From Nocardiopsis sp. TSRI0078 (GTDB lineage Bacteria; Actinomycetota; Actinomycetes; Streptosporangiales; Streptosporangiaceae): a stretch of 64,000 nucleotides of DNA. Shown one piece after another: positions 53,840-63,204 of the stretch. The translations under genes were made by a program, and so were the position numbers. The stretch lies in assembly GCF_001905145.1 (NCBI RefSeq), contig NZ_LWLB01000001.1, positions 731,213-795,212 on the forward strand, read 5' to 3'. The notes beneath the pieces are model-generated. The model was not told where the DNA came from. It searched no databases and saw only the letters and a list, made by a program, of their open reading frames with translations. The stretch's first letter is position 1, and the number at the start of each line of letters is the position of its first letter.

Positions 53840-54655
53840 CCTGCGTGCGGCTCCACGGCCGGTCCCGCACCGGATCTCCCGGCTCGGGTCGGCGAGCACG
53901 CGCGCGGTACAGGCGCCCTTCCCCGCCGGGCGGGTCTCAGCCGAGGTCCGGGCCGACCGGGATCCTTCCGGGGCCCGCTTCCCCTGCATCGGTCTGGGGC
54001 GTCCTCGGGCCTCGGCGGTGTTCCGTGGTCCCTCCGCCTTCCCCGCCGGAAAAGCAGAAAAGCCCCGAAGGGGACACCTTCGTCGCGGAGTGGAACCCAG
54101 CGGACCCCATAGTCCACCCCCTCCGGAGGTAGACCTCCATGGACGCGCGTTCGCCGAAAACGTTCACACGCCATACCGAAAACGATTCGGTGAGGCTATG
54201 ACATAGGGCACATTACAACTTTGTTACCAGTAGGAACACGGAAGCGTCTCGAACGGATCGCGGATCCGGGTTGACGCCATGGTCGCGCGGTCGACAGATT
54301 GGGCCCGTCTTTCCAGCCCCTCGTGTGAGGCGATCCCGATGATCGATCGAAGACCGCTCCTCGGCGGAGCATCCCCCGCCGCCGGCGGCGGCACCCTGCT
54401 CGCCGCGACCGGTCGACCCCGCTGAACACCGCCGAGCGCCCGCCCACCGGTCCCGCGGCGCTCCACGACCACGGGACCACCGAGGACGGCGGGGCCTCCG
54501 GCTCCGCCCTCGACGACGTCCCGGGCCTCGCGTCCTACGCCCGGGACCACGCACCGGCGTCCCTCGACGTGGCGCCGACCCCGTTCCAGCCCTTCCCCGG
54601 CCGGGATGCCTGCCCGCCCCGGCCCCTTCCCACCCCCGAATCCGAGGTGCTTCCC
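53840..54655. other. 816-base gap with a relic leader
   Basis: No complete gene. A short frame at 54339-54425 resembles a Tat-type leader, and the frame of the lipoprotein gene is open upstream to about 54422, with 50 to 75 Pro/Ala/Asp-rich residues. An AT-richer stretch at 54165-54240 (CATTACAACTTTGTTACC) may hold a promoter. Confidence 0.4.
54339..54425 (+). pseudogene. Possible relic of a Tat-type signal peptide
   Basis: 28 codons reading MIDRRPLLGGASPAAGG, then TLLAA and a stop. A twin Arg followed by a hydrophobic stretch recalls a Tat leader. A single-base frame change would link it to the open frame leading into the GH16-like gene. Confidence 0.3.
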
Positions 54656-55591
54656 ATGCCCACCCGCGTCCGCGCCGGCAGCGCCGTCCTGGCCTGCGCC
54701 ATCACGCTCCCCCTGACGTCCTGCGCGACGGGATCCCCCGTCGAGGTGGAGACGGTCGCCGACCGAGCGTCCGCCTCGTGCGGCCTGTTCTTCGACGACT
54801 TCGACTACGGCGGCCCCACCGACCCCGCCCTGCGCGACCAGGGCTGGAACGTCCGCAGCTGGGCCGGCGGCCCCGGCGTGCCGGGCGCGTCCTGGGACGC
54901 CGACAACATCTCCTTCACCGAAGAGGACGGCGACTCCCTGTTGCGCCTGACCTCGACCACGGACGGCACCCCGGCGGGCACCAGCCAGGCCGAGCTGACC
55001 TTCGGTGAGGAGAAGTTCCACGAGGGAACCTACGCCGCCAAGGTCAGGTTCGCCGACGCCCCGGTCTCCGGCGAGGACGGCGACACCGTGCTCCAGACCT
55101 TCTACACGATCACGCCCCTGGCCTACGACAACGACCCCGCCTACAGCGAGCTCGACTTCGAGTACCTGCCCAACTCGGGTTGGGGCGCCCCCGCGGAGGC
55201 CATGTACCTGACCTCGTACCACACCTACCAGCGCGACCCCTGGGAGGCGGACAACACCAGCGACGTGGTGAACCGCTCCTTCGCGGGGTGGCGCGACCTG
55301 GTGGTCCAGGTGGAGGACGGCGTGGTCCGCTACTACGTGGACACGCACCTGGTGGCCGAGCACGACGGGAGGTACTACCCGTCGTCGCCGATGTCGATCA
55401 ACTTCAACCAGTGGTTCATCGACATGAGCGGCCACACCGGCGGCCCGAGCACCTACGTGCAGGACGTCGACTGGGTGTACCACCAGCAGGGCGAGTCCGT
55501 GGCGCCCGAGGAGGTCAACCGGCGCGTGGGCGGGCAGCGCAACGCCGGCGTCTCCCGCGTCGACGGGGTCGTCCCCGGCGGGACGTGCTGA
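54656..55591 (+). CDS. GH16-like glucanase lipoprotein (concanavalin A-like fold)
   Basis: About 311 residues from the ATG at 54656. The signal is AVLACAITLPLTSCATG, a lipobox with lipid on the Cys. The mature domain has the GH16 catalytic core E-x-D-x-E as SELDFEYLP, preceded by FHEGTYAAKVRF and followed by TYQRDPWEADNTS, WRDLVVQVEDGVVRYYVD and MSINFNQWF, all fitting GH16/lectin-like beta-glucanases. It should act on an extracellular beta-glucan or related polysaccharide. The short relic upstream suggests that its export signal changed. Confidence 0.82.
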   Translation: MPTRVRAGSAVLACAITLPLTSCATGSPVEVETVADRASASCGLFFDDFDYGGPTDPALRDQGWNVRSWAGGPGVPGASWDADNISFTEEDGDSLLRLTSTTDGTPAGTSQAELTFGEEKFHEGTYAAKVRFADAPVSGEDGDTVLQTFYTITPLAYDNDPAYSELDFEYLPNSGWGAPAEAMYLTSYHTYQRDPWEADNTSDVVNRSFAGWRDLVVQVEDGVVRYYVDTHLVAEHDGRYYPSSPMSINFNQWFIDMSGHTGGPSTYVQDVDWVYHQQGESVAPEEVNRRVGGQRNAGVSRVDGVVPGGTC

Positions 55592-55796
55592 CCCGCCGAC
55601 ACCCGCGCCCACCCGCTTCCGGGTCGGCGGCACCGGCGCACCGCCCGCGTCGGTGCCGCCTCCGCGTCGGACCGACCGTGGGGCACGGACCGGCATGACC
55701 GGCCCCACACTCACAAAACGGTTCGAGGCCCTCTGACACCGTGATAGAGTCAAAGACGTCGCCAGGGAGACCGGGCGACACACAACTGAACAACCT

Positions 55797-55872
55797 GCAC
55801 TCGTAGCTCAATGGATAGAGCATCTGACTACGGATCAGAAGGTTGGGGGTTCGAGTCCTCCCGAGTGCGCCA
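55797..55872 (+). tRNA. tRNA-Arg (anticodon ACG)
   Basis: GCACTCG at the 5-prime end pairs with CGAGTGC at the 3-prime end, with discriminator G and an encoded CCA. The anticodon stem-loop is TCTGA-CTACGGA-TCAGA (anticodon ACG), and the T arm GGGGGTTCGAGTCCTCCC is normal. All arms are intact. Confidence 0.95.
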
Positions 55873-55886
55873 CCTTGAGACAGTGG

Positions 55887-55930
55887 CAGAACGGCCCTGA
55901 ACGGCGAAAACGCGGTTCGGGGCCGTTCTG
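55887..55930 (+). terminator. Terminator after tRNA-Arg
   Basis: CAGAACGGCCCTGAAC and GTTCGGGGCCGTTCTG form a 16-base stem with one wobble and a 12-base loop, 14 bases after the tRNA. Confidence 0.75.
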
Positions 55931-56052
55931 TGTACAGCCCGGCCTCACGCCCGGCCCCGTGTGGGGGCCAAGTAACCCCCAGACCGCCCCTGCCCTGACC
56001 TGCGGTTCTTCCCGCAGGTCCGCGTGGGAGCCAACGCGTCAGAAGATGGGCC

Positions 56053-56935
56053 ATGCGACATCCCCTCCTCCGTCAGTTGGAACACTCAGCGAGCGCAGAA
56101 CTGGGTGGCCGGTCCGATCGCTGTGTCGGCTTCACCGACGTCGCCGTACCCACCGCGGTCGGCTACCGGCGGGCACTGACTCCTCCCCAGCTCGTCCAGG
56201 CCCTGCGCATGCTGGACGCGCCTGGCTATGCGGCGCGTCTGCTGGCCCCTCAGTTCCACGGCCGGCTCGTCGCCTCTCCCCTCCCTCCCGACCGCTGGTG
56301 GGAACCTTGGCCGCATGAGACGCAGGAATGGCTGCACCAGGCCACGTCAGGCACACACTCGCCTCCCGGTCAGGACGCTCCCGGCGGTTTCAGCGACGAC
56401 GACCCCGACCAGGCCCGCGTGACGGCCTCGGGCGTCTTCGAGTTACTGGCGGAACGTAAAGAAGACCTGTACCTGCTCCTCCAAGGGCTCCTCCAGCAGG
56501 GGCGGGTGGCGTGGACCGACGAGGAGTCCTGCTCCACCATCGTGGTGGAGGACAAGGCAGGCCGCGACATCCTGATCAGGATCTTCCGCCGTGACCACAG
56601 TCGGCCGGAGAAACCACCGCCCGGCTTCCCGGACGCGATCCCATCGCTTCGGCGACCTTCGCTTGGGGCTCCTGGACCTGCTGGGCGAGGAGATGGCGGA
56701 GCTGGACGAGGTGTTCGAGGGCGCCCTGATCCGACCAGGTCTCACGGTGACCGGAGGCTCGGTCCTGGTCCTGCCCGACGCCTCCGGTTTCGACCTGCTG
56801 TCGAGCGTGGGGATCCGGAAGCGCGCGCCTGAGCGGTCGACGGCGGTCGACACGGCCCGTGCCTCCTGCTTGGGGCACCGGCGAGGACCCGAGGAAGAGA
56901 GCGCAGCCTGGGAGGCAGAGGACGACCAGGACTGA
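56053..56935 (+). pseudogene. Hypothetical gene apparently broken by a frameshift near 56645
   Basis: The frame from the ATG at 56053 reads like protein for about 195 residues (VGYRRALTPPQLVQALRML, GVFELLAERKEDLYLLLQGL, STIVVEDKAGRDILIRIF). After about 56645 it becomes Gly/Arg/Pro-rich as in a wrong frame. The next frame then reads RFGDLRLGLLDLLGEEMAEL, DEVFEGALIRPG and LVLPDASGFDLLSSVG to a stop at 56935. A frameshift, sequencing error or programmed shift would explain this. No family recognised. It is the first gene after tRNA-Arg. Confidence 0.55.
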
Positions 56936-57074
56936 GAGCGGTTCCTCCCCGGCGCCAGGAGGATGGACGTGCCGGGTCGGCCGACGGGGTCCCACCCTGG
57001 GCCCACCAGCACGGCGCCTCCTCCGCAGCGAGGCCATGCACCCTAGCCGAACGGGGTTTTTGTGGCGCACCCGG

Positions 57075-57345
57075 TAGGAGGCAAACCTGCGTCCATCGGA
57101 TGAGCGGTCCGTGTGAATCGCCATGGACAGGGGCAAGCCGGTCCGGTCGGTGCTCAGGTGGGTCTTCGCGCCCTTCCTGCCCCGTTCGACAGGACTCGGA
57201 CCTGTCAGGCCCCCTGCGGGCGCGCATGTTGACCGAGTCGATCGCGCACCGCGACCAGTCCAGCTCACCGCGGGTGCCGAGTCCGTCCCACACCAGCCGT
57301 TCGGCCTTCAGCGGTGGTTCTCCACGGTCTCGCTCTCGCTGGTCG
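57075..57345 (-). mobile_element. Remnant of an IS5-family transposase
   Basis: Minus-strand reading: WDGLGTRGELDWSRCAIDS and VNMRA in one frame, then, after a frame change, LTGPSPVERGRKGAKTHL and STDRTGLPLSMAIH in another. These are the central DDE-transposase blocks of IS5-type elements (usual form: AIDSVNMRA...GPNPVDRGK.GSKIHLI.ER.GLPL). The N-terminal and C-terminal thirds are gone, so it is inactive. Confidence 0.75.
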
Positions 57346-57460
57346 CGACCGGGCTTCCGTACCCCCGCTGAGCGGTGGCCCTTCTTCTCGGACCCGGCGG
57401 CTATAGCCGTCTCATGTGCGGGCCCTGCCCAGGCCGAGATCTCCGGGTGCGGCTGGAGTG

Positions 57461-58117
57461 TCAGCGGGATATCGCCCCGAGTTCGATCGCCTTGTTGATG
57501 GAGTCGACTCGCGAGGTGGCGCCGATCTTGACGAATATGTTCCTCATGTGGCGCTTCACCGTTCCCTCGGTTATATTGAGTTCCCGCGCGATCTGCCGAT
57601 TGCTCCTGGCGTTGGCCACAAGGCTGATGATCTCCGTCTCGCGTTTGGACAGAGCATGGCTGGCTTGAGGTTTGATTGCGACAGTACTGCGGATCGGCAA
57701 ATGGATCGACCTGGACGTCGTTCGCTGCCGGGTCGTGCGAATGACCTCGATCAGGATGTCCAGCGCCACGTCCTTGTGGAGGTACCCGGAAGCACCGGTG
57801 TTGAGCCAGCTTCCGATCGTGTTCAAGTTGTCGGCGCTCCCCAGCAGGAGCACCCGCAGATGCGCCATCCGGTGAATGGCGCTCCTAAGCTGTGCGAGGT
57901 GGGAGGCATCGGAGGAGCTGACGTCGACCAGAACTAAGTCCGCGTCGACCAGCTTCGCTAAGTCATAAATCGAATCCACGGTTTCGGCGACTTTGAAATC
58001 GAATTCCCGCCGGAACGCAAGGGGCTTGAATACCTCCGCACACCCAAATGCAACTACTCTAACCTTCTGCTGTACCGCGTATTCTACAGTGCTAGTCACA
58101 GCGGCCCCTTCCATCAT
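57461..58117 (-). CDS. LuxR-family regulator with receiver-like domain, low GC
   Basis: 218 residues. The N-terminal half resembles a receiver: LVLVDVSSSDAS keeps an Asp, LLLGSADN an alcohol, and YLHKDVALD a Lys, but the acidic pair at the start is absent (VRVVAFGCAEVF), so phosphorylation is uncertain. The C-terminal HTH is complete: ALSKRETEIISLVANARSNR, ARELNITEGTVKRHMRNIF. The upstream DNA (58118-58330) is very AT-rich for this genome and codon use is less biased, both signs of recent transfer. It may regulate the adjacent operon or a cluster to the right. Confidence 0.82.
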   Translation of the reverse strand: MMEGAAVTSTVEYAVQQKVRVVAFGCAEVFKPLAFRREFDFKVAETVDSIYDLAKLVDADLVLVDVSSSDASHLAQLRSAIHRMAHLRVLLLGSADNLNTIGSWLNTGASGYLHKDVALDILIEVIRTTRQRTTSRSIHLPIRSTVAIKPQASHALSKRETEIISLVANARSNRQIARELNITEGTVKRHMRNIFVKIGATSRVDSINKAIELGAISR

Positions 58118-58358
58118 TTTCGATGATGCAGATCGGACTGGTGCACTAAATGGGCATCGGAAGGATTGCTTCAGTTTTCCTATATTATTTATTCTATGTA
58201 CGTGAAGTCACCGGGACAATGTGTCTTGCATCACATCCGGGGACTTTGGAACGAGAAGTCGCCGATGCCTTGTCTATCTGCGGTTATGGATTCCATGAAG
58301 ATCACGGAACCGTTTTTGATCTTCCTTTTTGAGTTCTGGTGCCAAAGCAGGACGGGGC

Positions 58359-58391
58359 TCGGCCGTCAGAAGTGCCGGGGCTGACGGCCGA
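58359..58391 (-). terminator. Terminator of the SDR-MFS-NmrA operon
   Basis: An 11-base stem TCGGCCGTCAG / CTGACGGCCGA with an 11-base loop, just past the stop of the NmrA-like gene at 58408. Confidence 0.65.
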
Positions 58392-58407
58392 ACCCTGCCC
58401 TTGGCTC

Positions 58408-59040
58408 TCAGAGCAGCTGGGCCAGCGCCACGTTGATGGGAAGGGGGCCGCTGGCGACCTCGAACGTTCGATTGATCGTCGCCGGCTCCTGGAGCGATGC
58501 GGTGACGACCCCCGCGAGGTCCGCCCGGCTGAGGGAGCCCGCACCGGCGTCGTTCAGGACGACGCGGCCTCCGGCCGGCGCGTCCGTCAACCACGGGGGC
58601 CGGATGACCGTCCACTCCATCCCCGTGGTCGCCAGTCGCTCGTCCGCCTCCCGTTTGGCCTCCGCGGCCGATAGCAGGAATCCGGGCAGGACCTCGGGCC
58701 GGTCGACCCCGGCCATCGAGATCTGGATCCACCGGGTGACGCCGGCCCGCTGAGCGGTCGACATCGCGGTGATGACCCCGTCACGGTCCACACGCGCGGC
58801 CTGTGAGATGTCGCGGGCAGCGGCGGCGTTGACGACGGTGTCCACCCCGGAGAACGCCTTCTCCATCTCCTCGGCCTCCCACGTGAGGTCGAAGAGGCGG
58901 TGTTCGCTTCCCCGGTCCGAGGACGCGTTCACCTGCCTCGGATGGTGGACACCGGCGGCGACGGACGAACCCGCTGCCGCGAGCGCCTCGACGACCAAAC
59001 GTCCTGTGGCACCCAGAGCTCCGATGACGAGCGTGGTCAC
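58408..59040 (-). CDS. NAD(P)-binding NmrA/SDR-a-like protein
   Basis: About 210 residues from a GTG at 59040 that overlaps the MFS stop by 4 bases (GTGA). Opening TTLVIGALGATGRLVVEAL gives the Rossmann GxxGxxG. VDTVVNAAAARD, WIQISMAGVDRP and WTVIRPPWLTD match the NmrA/SDR atypical branch, which lacks a canonical Tyr-Lys pair. It acts as reductase or regulator-like NAD(P) sensor; last gene of the operon. Confidence 0.85.
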   Translation of the reverse strand: MTTLVIGALGATGRLVVEALAAAGSSVAAGVHHPRQVNASSDRGSEHRLFDLTWEAEEMEKAFSGVDTVVNAAAARDISQAARVDRDGVITAMSTAQRAGVTRWIQISMAGVDRPEVLPGFLLSAAEAKREADERLATTGMEWTVIRPPWLTDAPAGGRVVLNDAGAGSLSRADLAGVVTASLQEPATINRTFEVASGPLPINVALAQLL

Positions 59041-60467
59041 GAGATCGTCTCCTTCATGTGCGGTCCGGTCTCCTCCTGCTTCTTGGAGCCCGGTTCCCGT
59101 CCGCCCCTGACGAACAGCGCGCAGACAGCGCTGGCGAGAACCACCACGACCCCGACCCAGAGCGCCGGCTGCATCCCGGCGATGTAGGCGCCGTCGAAGT
59201 CGCTGGTGTCGGACGCCGCCAGGAAGGCCGAGGAGAAGACGGTGGTGAGGACGGCGATACCGAGTGCACCGCCGAACTCCCGCACCGTGTTGTTGATACC
59301 CGAGGCCTTGCCCTGCTCGTGCGGCTTGACGGAGCCCATGACGGCGACGGGGTTCGCCGCGAACATCAGGCCCATACCGACCCCCGCCGCCAGCAGCGCC
59401 GGAACCAGAACGAGGTAGCTCAGCCCCGGTTCGGCGACGTAGGCGATCCACCCGAGCCCGGCGGCCTGGAGCCCCGAGCCTGCGGCCATGAGCGGCCCCG
59501 TGCCGATACGGCTGATCAGCTGGCTGGCCAGTGGCACCACGATCATGGGGGCCATGGTCCAGGGCAGGGTGGCCAGACCCGCATGGAAGGGCGAGAGGCC
59601 GACCGGGCCCTGCATGAACTGGGCGAAGTAGAAGATCGAGCCGAACACGCCGAAGTACATGGCGAACGCGGCCACGTTGCTCAGCACGAAGTCACGGCTG
59701 CGGAACATGCTGAGCGGGATAAGCGGAGAGGTGGTGCGCGACTCCCAGAAGAGGAAGGCGGCGAGCAGTACGGCCGACAGCCCCAGAGCCAGGACGACCG
59801 TCTGCGTCCATCCCTCATGGGCCTGCACGATGCCCCAGACCGCGATGACGACGGTGACCGTCACCAGCAGAGTGCCGAGGACGTCGATGGTGTCGTCCTC
59901 ACCTGTGCTCTCACGGAGCACCCACAGGGCCAGGGGGACCGCCAGCAGGCCGATGGGCAGGTTGATCCAGAACATCCAGTGCCAGCTCAGGGCTTCGGTG
60001 AGGACGCCGCCGACCAGGGGGCCCATCGCGATCCCGAGTCCGTTCAGCCCGCCCCACAGGCCGATGGCGAGGTTGCGCCGGCTCTCGGGGACGGCGCTGA
60101 CCACGAGGGTCAGGGACAGGGGCAGGATCGCCGCGGCTCCCAGTCCCTGCACCGCGCGGGCAGCGATGAGCGTCCCGATGGACTCGGACATGGCGCAGGC
60201 GATGGAGGCCAGGGTGAACAGCACGATGCCCCCGGCGAAGACCCTGAGCCGGCCGAACCGGTCTCCCAGGCCCGCTCCGGCGAGGAGGAACCCCGCGAAG
60301 GACAGTGCGTACGCGTTGACCACCCACTGGAGCAGGTCCTGGCCCACGCCCAGGTCCTCACGGATCGACGCCAGTCCGATCGTGACGATGAGGTTGTCCA
60401 GGGAGACCATGACCATCGGGATTCCCGTAGCCAGGGTGACCCAGAGAAGGCTTTGTGATCGTTGCAT
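59037..60467 (-). CDS. MFS multidrug exporter, DHA2 (EmrB/QacA) type
   Basis: 476 residues with 14 predicted membrane segments. Motif A-like GDRFGRLRVFAGG, and the DHA2 features LDNLIVTIGLASIREDL near the N-terminus, WVVNAYALSFAG and GGLNGLGIAMGPLVGG are present. It likely expels a small hydrophobic or cationic compound. It lies between the beta-propeller protein and the NmrA-like gene in one transcript under the divergent TetR. Confidence 0.92.
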   Translation of the reverse strand: MQRSQSLLWVTLATGIPMVMVSLDNLIVTIGLASIREDLGVGQDLLQWVVNAYALSFAGFLLAGAGLGDRFGRLRVFAGGIVLFTLASIACAMSESIGTLIAARAVQGLGAAAILPLSLTLVVSAVPESRRNLAIGLWGGLNGLGIAMGPLVGGVLTEALSWHWMFWINLPIGLLAVPLALWVLRESTGEDDTIDVLGTLLVTVTVVIAVWGIVQAHEGWTQTVVLALGLSAVLLAAFLFWESRTTSPLIPLSMFRSRDFVLSNVAAFAMYFGVFGSIFYFAQFMQGPVGLSPFHAGLATLPWTMAPMIVVPLASQLISRIGTGPLMAAGSGLQAAGLGWIAYVAEPGLSYLVLVPALLAAGVGMGLMFAANPVAVMGSVKPHEQGKASGINNTVREFGGALGIAVLTTVFSSAFLAASDTSDFDGAYIAGMQPALWVGVVVVLASAVCALFVRGGREPGSKKQEETGPHMKETIS

Positions 60468-60494
60468 GGTGAATCCGCCAATCGATCGTGCGGC

Positions 60495-61535
60495 TCAGAC
60501 TCGCCGCAGTACGAAGATGTCCGAGGTCCCGCCGCCCATCAGCACGCCCACGTCGCCGCTGAGGACGTAGTCGCCGAAGGGGGTGATGGCTATGTTGGTG
60601 GGCCCCTCCACCGGCCAGGGTTCGTAGCGCCGCTCGATCCGCGCGCTGTCCCAGCCGTCTTCGGAGCGGAGCACGGTCACGGCGTCGGTGCCGCTGGGGA
60701 TGCCCGCGTTCTCTCCGATGGAGTTGGTCACGACGTAGAGGGATCCGTCGGGGCGGAGCCGGACTCCGTCGGTGCCGAGCATCGGCTCGGGCAGTTCCAC
60801 CTCGGTGACCCGGCTCTCCAAGGGCTCGTCGAGGTCGATGCGGAAAAGCTCCCCGTTGTCGTAGCGAACAGCGAGAAGGTAGTTGTCCTCGTGCCACACG
60901 ATGCCGTTGAGCCCGACCATGTCCGCGGCGAAACGCTCGTCGTCGGCCACCACCTCGGGCTCGCCCTCGGTGGAGATCCCGTAGAGGGTCTGGCTGACGG
61001 AGTCGGTCACGTAGACGGTCCCGTCGGCGTCGTAGGTGAGGTCGTTGCCGAAGGTCCGGTCCAGGCCCCCGGAGATGTCGGCGTCGAAGATCAGCTCCAA
61101 GGAGTGGAGGTCGAACGCGGCCACCCCTGAGGTCGGGGGCATACCGGTGTCGGCCTCCTGACGGGTCCAGAAGTCGCTGTAGGCGACCAGAATGCGGTCA
61201 CGTTCGGTGTCGACGCGGACCCCGAGTGTGGAGACGGGTCCGATGCTGGGAACGAGTTCCTCCGTCCTGCCTCCGGGGTGGACCAGGGCCAGGTTCCCGT
61301 GCAGGGCCGAACCGACGATGAAGGCGTTCCTGGTGGGATCCCAGGCGATCCCCTCCGGGTACAGCTCGGAGAAGTGGCCGACGATCTGTCTGGCGTGGGG
61401 GTAGGGCGGTCTGGGGACGGGTTCGGCCGAGGCCGTGGAGACGGGGGCGAGGCAGGCCGCGAGCACGGCTCCGGCGATGGAGGTCGCGGCCGTGGTCCGG
61501 GCACGACCTCTGGTCTCAGGAGTGGGACTGCGCAC
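60495..61535 (-). CDS. Secreted SMP-30/gluconolactonase-like beta-propeller protein
   Basis: 346 residues from a GTG at 61535. The signal peptide is SIAGAVLAACLAPVSTASA. The mature protein has repeated propeller strands: LYPEGIAWDPTRNAFIVGS, LGVRVDTERDRILVAYSD, FGNDLTYDADGTVYVTDS, LNGIVWHEDNYLLAVRYD, GTDGVRLRPDGSLYVVTN. This is the NHL/SMP-30-like six-blade type. The Glu and Asp at blade tops suggest metal-dependent lactonase or binding activity. Its place with SDR, MFS and NmrA genes suggests action on an exported compound. Confidence 0.85.
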   Translation of the reverse strand: MRSPTPETRGRARTTAATSIAGAVLAACLAPVSTASAEPVPRPPYPHARQIVGHFSELYPEGIAWDPTRNAFIVGSALHGNLALVHPGGRTEELVPSIGPVSTLGVRVDTERDRILVAYSDFWTRQEADTGMPPTSGVAAFDLHSLELIFDADISGGLDRTFGNDLTYDADGTVYVTDSVSQTLYGISTEGEPEVVADDERFAADMVGLNGIVWHEDNYLLAVRYDNGELFRIDLDEPLESRVTEVELPEPMLGTDGVRLRPDGSLYVVTNSIGENAGIPSGTDAVTVLRSEDGWDSARIERRYEPWPVEGPTNIAITPFGDYVLSGDVGVLMGGGTSDIFVLRRV

Positions 61536-61589
61536 AGGGGGTTCCTCTCGTGTTGTGCTGGGACGGACCCTTCGGGGTCCCTGCGGGGG

Positions 61590-62366
61590 TCAGCGGGACT
61601 TGAGGGCACCGCCGTCCACGACGAAGTCGGCTCCGTTGACCGACGCCGCGTGCGGTGAGGCGAGGTAGACGACCAGTGAGGCGATCTCTTCGGGACGCAC
61701 GAGCGAGCCGGTGGTGACGCCCATGCTCTCGGGCAGCCTTCGCAGCAGCTCGTCGTGCGTGATGCCCTGCTGCTTGGCGAGCCGTGCCCCGTAGCCGTCC
61801 GGTCCGGCCCAGAGGTCGGTGAGCACCGGACCGGGGGAGACGGTGTTGACCCTGACACCCCGCGGGCCGAACTCCTCGGACAGCGCCTTGCCGAACGAGG
61901 TCAGCGCGCTCTTGGCCGCGGTGTAGTGGACGGGTCCGGCCGAGGGCATGTGGGCGGCGTTCGAGGAGATGTTGACAACCGATCCGCCCCGTTCGAGCAG
62001 GCTCGGCATCGCGGCGCGGGTGGTCCGGACGGCGCTGAGGAGGTTGAGGTTCAGCGCGGTCTCCCACCTCGCGTCGTCCAGGGACAGGAAGTCGTTCGCG
62101 CCGCTTCCCGCTCCTCCGCCGACGTTGTTGACCAGGAGGTCGACCCCGCCGAACCTCTGAAGCGCCAGATCCACCAGCGCCTTGGGGCCCTCAGGTGAAC
62201 CGAGGTCGACGGAGGCGTGGGGAGCGTCCTGGAGCGGAGCCTGCGCGGTGCGGGCACCGGTGACCACGTGGGCTCCCGCTTCGATGAGGGCCTCGGCGAT
62301 CGCCCGTCCGATGCCCCTGCTGGAGCCCGTAACGACGGCCACCTTGCCGTTAAGTCGCAACTGCAT
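61590..62366 (-). CDS. SDR-family oxidoreductase
   Basis: 258 residues. Cofactor motif VTGSSRGIGRAIAE, NNVGGGAGSG strand, Ser in VVNISSNAAH, and the Y-x3-K pair in HYTAAKSALTSF, with PGPVLTDLW following. Classical SDR. It is first in the four-gene operon and lies directly opposite the TetR gene, so its substrate may be the inducing ligand or a relative of it. Ends VVDGGALKSR as is common in the family. Confidence 0.93.
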   Translation of the reverse strand: MQLRLNGKVAVVTGSSRGIGRAIAEALIEAGAHVVTGARTAQAPLQDAPHASVDLGSPEGPKALVDLALQRFGGVDLLVNNVGGGAGSGANDFLSLDDARWETALNLNLLSAVRTTRAAMPSLLERGGSVVNISSNAAHMPSAGPVHYTAAKSALTSFGKALSEEFGPRGVRVNTVSPGPVLTDLWAGPDGYGARLAKQQGITHDELLRRLPESMGVTTGSLVRPEEIASLVVYLASPHAASVNGADFVVDGGALKSR

Positions 62367-62404
62367 ACTTCAGATAACCACCAAACTGGATCGGCAGTGC
62401 CTCC

Positions 62405-62444
62405 ATACAAGTACCAAGTAAGACAGTACTGTAGCAAGTACTTG
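62405..62444. promoter_or_regulatory. Cluster of GTAC-centred palindromes (TetR operators)
   Basis: ACAGTACTGT (62423-62432) and CAAGTACTTG (62435-62444) are perfect ten-base palindromes; an imperfect CAAGTACC lies at 62408. Spacing of centres is 15 and 12 bases. They sit in an AT-rich divergent promoter between the SDR operon and the TetR gene. Confidence 0.72.
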
Positions 62445-62522
62445 TTTATGTGGGTCTTGGATGAGCTACTATGTGGCGTGGCAGGTGCGGTAGGCATGAG
62501 GCGGAGAGAATGAGGGGAGCAC

Positions 62523-63098
62523 ATGGCTGAGCAGCGGCTACGTGCGGACGCGGAGCGCACGGTGCAAACGATCCTGGAGGCCGCGGAGGGGGTCCTGAGC
62601 CAGAACCCCACCGTCTCGATGGAGCAGATCGCCGAGGCCGCCGGTGTGGCGCGCAGCACCGTGCACCGGCGCTTCGCCACGAGGGAGGTCCTGCTGGAAG
62701 CCCTGACCGAATGGGCGTGCCGCCAGTTCGCCGACGCGGTCGAGTCATCCAACTCGGAGAACACTCCGCCGATGGTCGCTCTGTACGTCGTGACCGCGAA
62801 CGTGCTGCGGGTCAAGGCCAGCTGGGGGTTCGCGATGAGTCGTCCGGTCGCCGAGGGCTCCGTGGCCGCCGAGATCCACGCTGACGTGTCCCAGCGCTGC
62901 ATCAACCTCTTCGAGCGCTGCAAGGCGGCGGGGGTCATGCGCGAGGACGTCGACACCGAGTGGGCCCAGAAGGTCTACTACTCGCTGATCGACGAGTCCA
63001 CCCGTACGGACCCGGAGCGCCTCAACCCGGAGGAGCAGGCGACACTCGTCGTGGACACGCTCCTGCGCGGTGTGGGCACCCACAAGGAACACTTCTGA
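62523..63098 (+). CDS. TetR-family repressor of the SDR-MFS operon
   Basis: 191 residues. HTH: PTVSMEQIAEAAGVARS, TVHRRFATRE. The C-terminal ligand domain (about residues 80-190) has no distinctive family. The gene is divergent from the SDR / propeller / MFS / NmrA operon with GTAC palindromes between, so it is the probable repressor, released by the exporter substrate. Confidence 0.9.
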   Translation: MAEQRLRADAERTVQTILEAAEGVLSQNPTVSMEQIAEAAGVARSTVHRRFATREVLLEALTEWACRQFADAVESSNSENTPPMVALYVVTANVLRVKASWGFAMSRPVAEGSVAAEIHADVSQRCINLFERCKAAGVMREDVDTEWAQKVYYSLIDESTRTDPERLNPEEQATLVVDTLLRGVGTHKEHF

Positions 63099-63204
63099 CC
63101 CCGGCCCCGCCTCATTTCCACTTTGGTGGCATTGACCCCTCCATGCCGTTGAGAAATTCTGCGAAGCGACTCCCGGAAGCATCTTGAATGAAAGGCTGCG
63201 AGCC

